Source: Chlorobiota bacterium
Lineage (GTDB): Bacteria; Bacteroidota; Bacteroidia; Bacteroidales; JAADGE01
NCBI GenBank assembly: GCA_013153575.1
Contig: JAADEE010000227.1
Span: forward strand, 1-5,856
Direction: 5' to 3'
DNA length: 5,856 nt
The position numbers were made by a program, and so were the translations under genes. Positions 5,431 through 5,856 of the stretch are shown one piece after another. Under the pieces are notes generated by a model. That model was not told the DNA's origin, did no database searches, and saw only the letters and a program-made list of their open reading frames with translations. Each line of letters starts with the position of its first letter. Position 1 is the stretch's first letter.

Positions 5431-5856
5431 TTATTTTAAATCTTTCCATTCAAAAGTTTCTATCATTTTATCAATATCTTCTCTTAAGAATTTTAATGAT
5501 GGAGCCAATGAATCTTTATTAGGAACACAATTAAAATAAAATGCACCTCGTAAAAAGTGCTTTGTGCTGTCGGTTAAATAAAATTGAATTTGCGAAGCAA
5601 CATCACCTTTAATATCATACAAAATGCCATAAACTTTTTTTTCCTCATTATTCCAAATAACAGGATTTATTTCATCGGCTTTTATTGTATGCTTATATGC
5701 CAAATTACGAGTATCTTCCTCATATTCATCAAGGTTGTTTTCTATATCTTTGTAACTAAAATAAACTGTTGCTTTAAATTTAGGAAAGTTCCAATCCGAC
5801 CAATACTTTTCGGCACCTCTGCTACTATCTTTTTTAATTTCAGAATAAACAGGAAT
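5431..5856 (-). CDS. gldD: gliding-motility lipoprotein GldD (N-terminus outside window)
   Basis: The minus-strand frame is open from the right edge (first full codon 5856-5854) to TAA at 5433-5431, giving the C-terminal 141 residues of a protein that is usually about 190. Diagnostic segments, numbered from the first residue seen here, include WNFPKFKATVYFSY (22-35), LAYKHTIKADEI (52-63), VYGILYDIKGDVAS near 75-88, QFYLTDSTKHFLRGAFYF and the terminal FLREDIDKMIETFEWKD, all closely matching GldD of gliding Bacteroidota. GldD is a cell-envelope lipoprotein needed for gliding and for the type IX secretion machinery in Flavobacterium; its exact role is not settled. The lipoprotein signal peptide should lie beyond the edge. 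A TTG at 5703 (residue 52) could be taken for a start, but conserved GldD sequence continues well upstream of it. In other Bacteroidota gldD often follows gldE; what precedes it here is not visible. Confidence 0.92.
   Translation of the reverse strand: MPVYSEIKKDSSRGAEKYWSDWNFPKFKATVYFSYKDIENNLDEYEEDTRNLAYKHTIKADEINPVIWNNEEKKVYGILYDIKGDVASQIQFYLTDSTKHFLRGAFYFNCVPNKDSLAPSLKFLREDIDKMIETFEWKDLK

Noticed and set aside
5431..5703. A 90-residue protein starting at TTG 5703 on the minus strand
   Set aside because: The frame continues open to the right edge and the added residues match GldD; the TTG is an internal leucine codon.

Overview
The window is a compact, AT-rich (roughly 30% GC by eye) stretch of a bacterial chromosome, most likely from the phylum Bacteroidota. 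Three things support this. The gene at the right edge is gldD, a gliding-motility/type IX secretion lipoprotein restricted to that phylum. None of the gene starts has a recognisable Shine-Dalgarno sequence. The two best promoter-like sites match the Bacteroidota -7 box TAnnTTTG rather than an E. coli-type -10 box. No plasmid, phage, insertion sequence, CRISPR, tRNA or rRNA signature was seen.

Layout from left to right. (1) Positions 3-740 (+) hold the C-terminal 245 residues of a Rossmann-fold, methyltransferase-like protein whose start lies outside the window. Its 3' end overlaps the next gene tail to tail by 26 bp. (2) On the minus strand a two-gene unit reads a gamma-glutamylcyclotransferase/AIG2-like enzyme (2646-2137) and then an Nramp-family membrane transporter (2106-715). 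(3) A 54-bp divergent spacer holds a clear -7 box for the rightward genes. (4) A three-gene plus-strand unit follows: a LOG-family nucleotide phosphoribohydrolase (2701-3270), recR (3295-3909) and a PLP enzyme of the ACC deaminase/D-cysteine desulfhydrase family (3931-4842), with gaps of only 24 and 21 bp. (5) On the minus strand, gldD (edge to 5431, lacking its N-terminus here) is followed by mntP (5402-4845), a manganese efflux pump. The mntP stop codon faces the stop of the PLP enzyme across 2 bp. No gene-free stretch exceeds 54 bp.

Most genes are housekeeping or accessory metabolism, and they do not form one obvious pathway. The most informative departures from family norms are in active sites. 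The Nramp protein lacks the DPGN and MPH motifs and the proton-pathway residues of canonical Mn/Fe importers. The PLP enzyme lacks the Tyr-Thr/Glu-Gly-Lys segment typical of ACC deaminase and D-cysteine desulfhydrase. The LOG protein has Ala for the first Pro of its PGGxGTxxE signature. The automatic names for the first two would probably overstate what is known of their substrates. I see no convincing evidence of a wholly new multi-gene system here.
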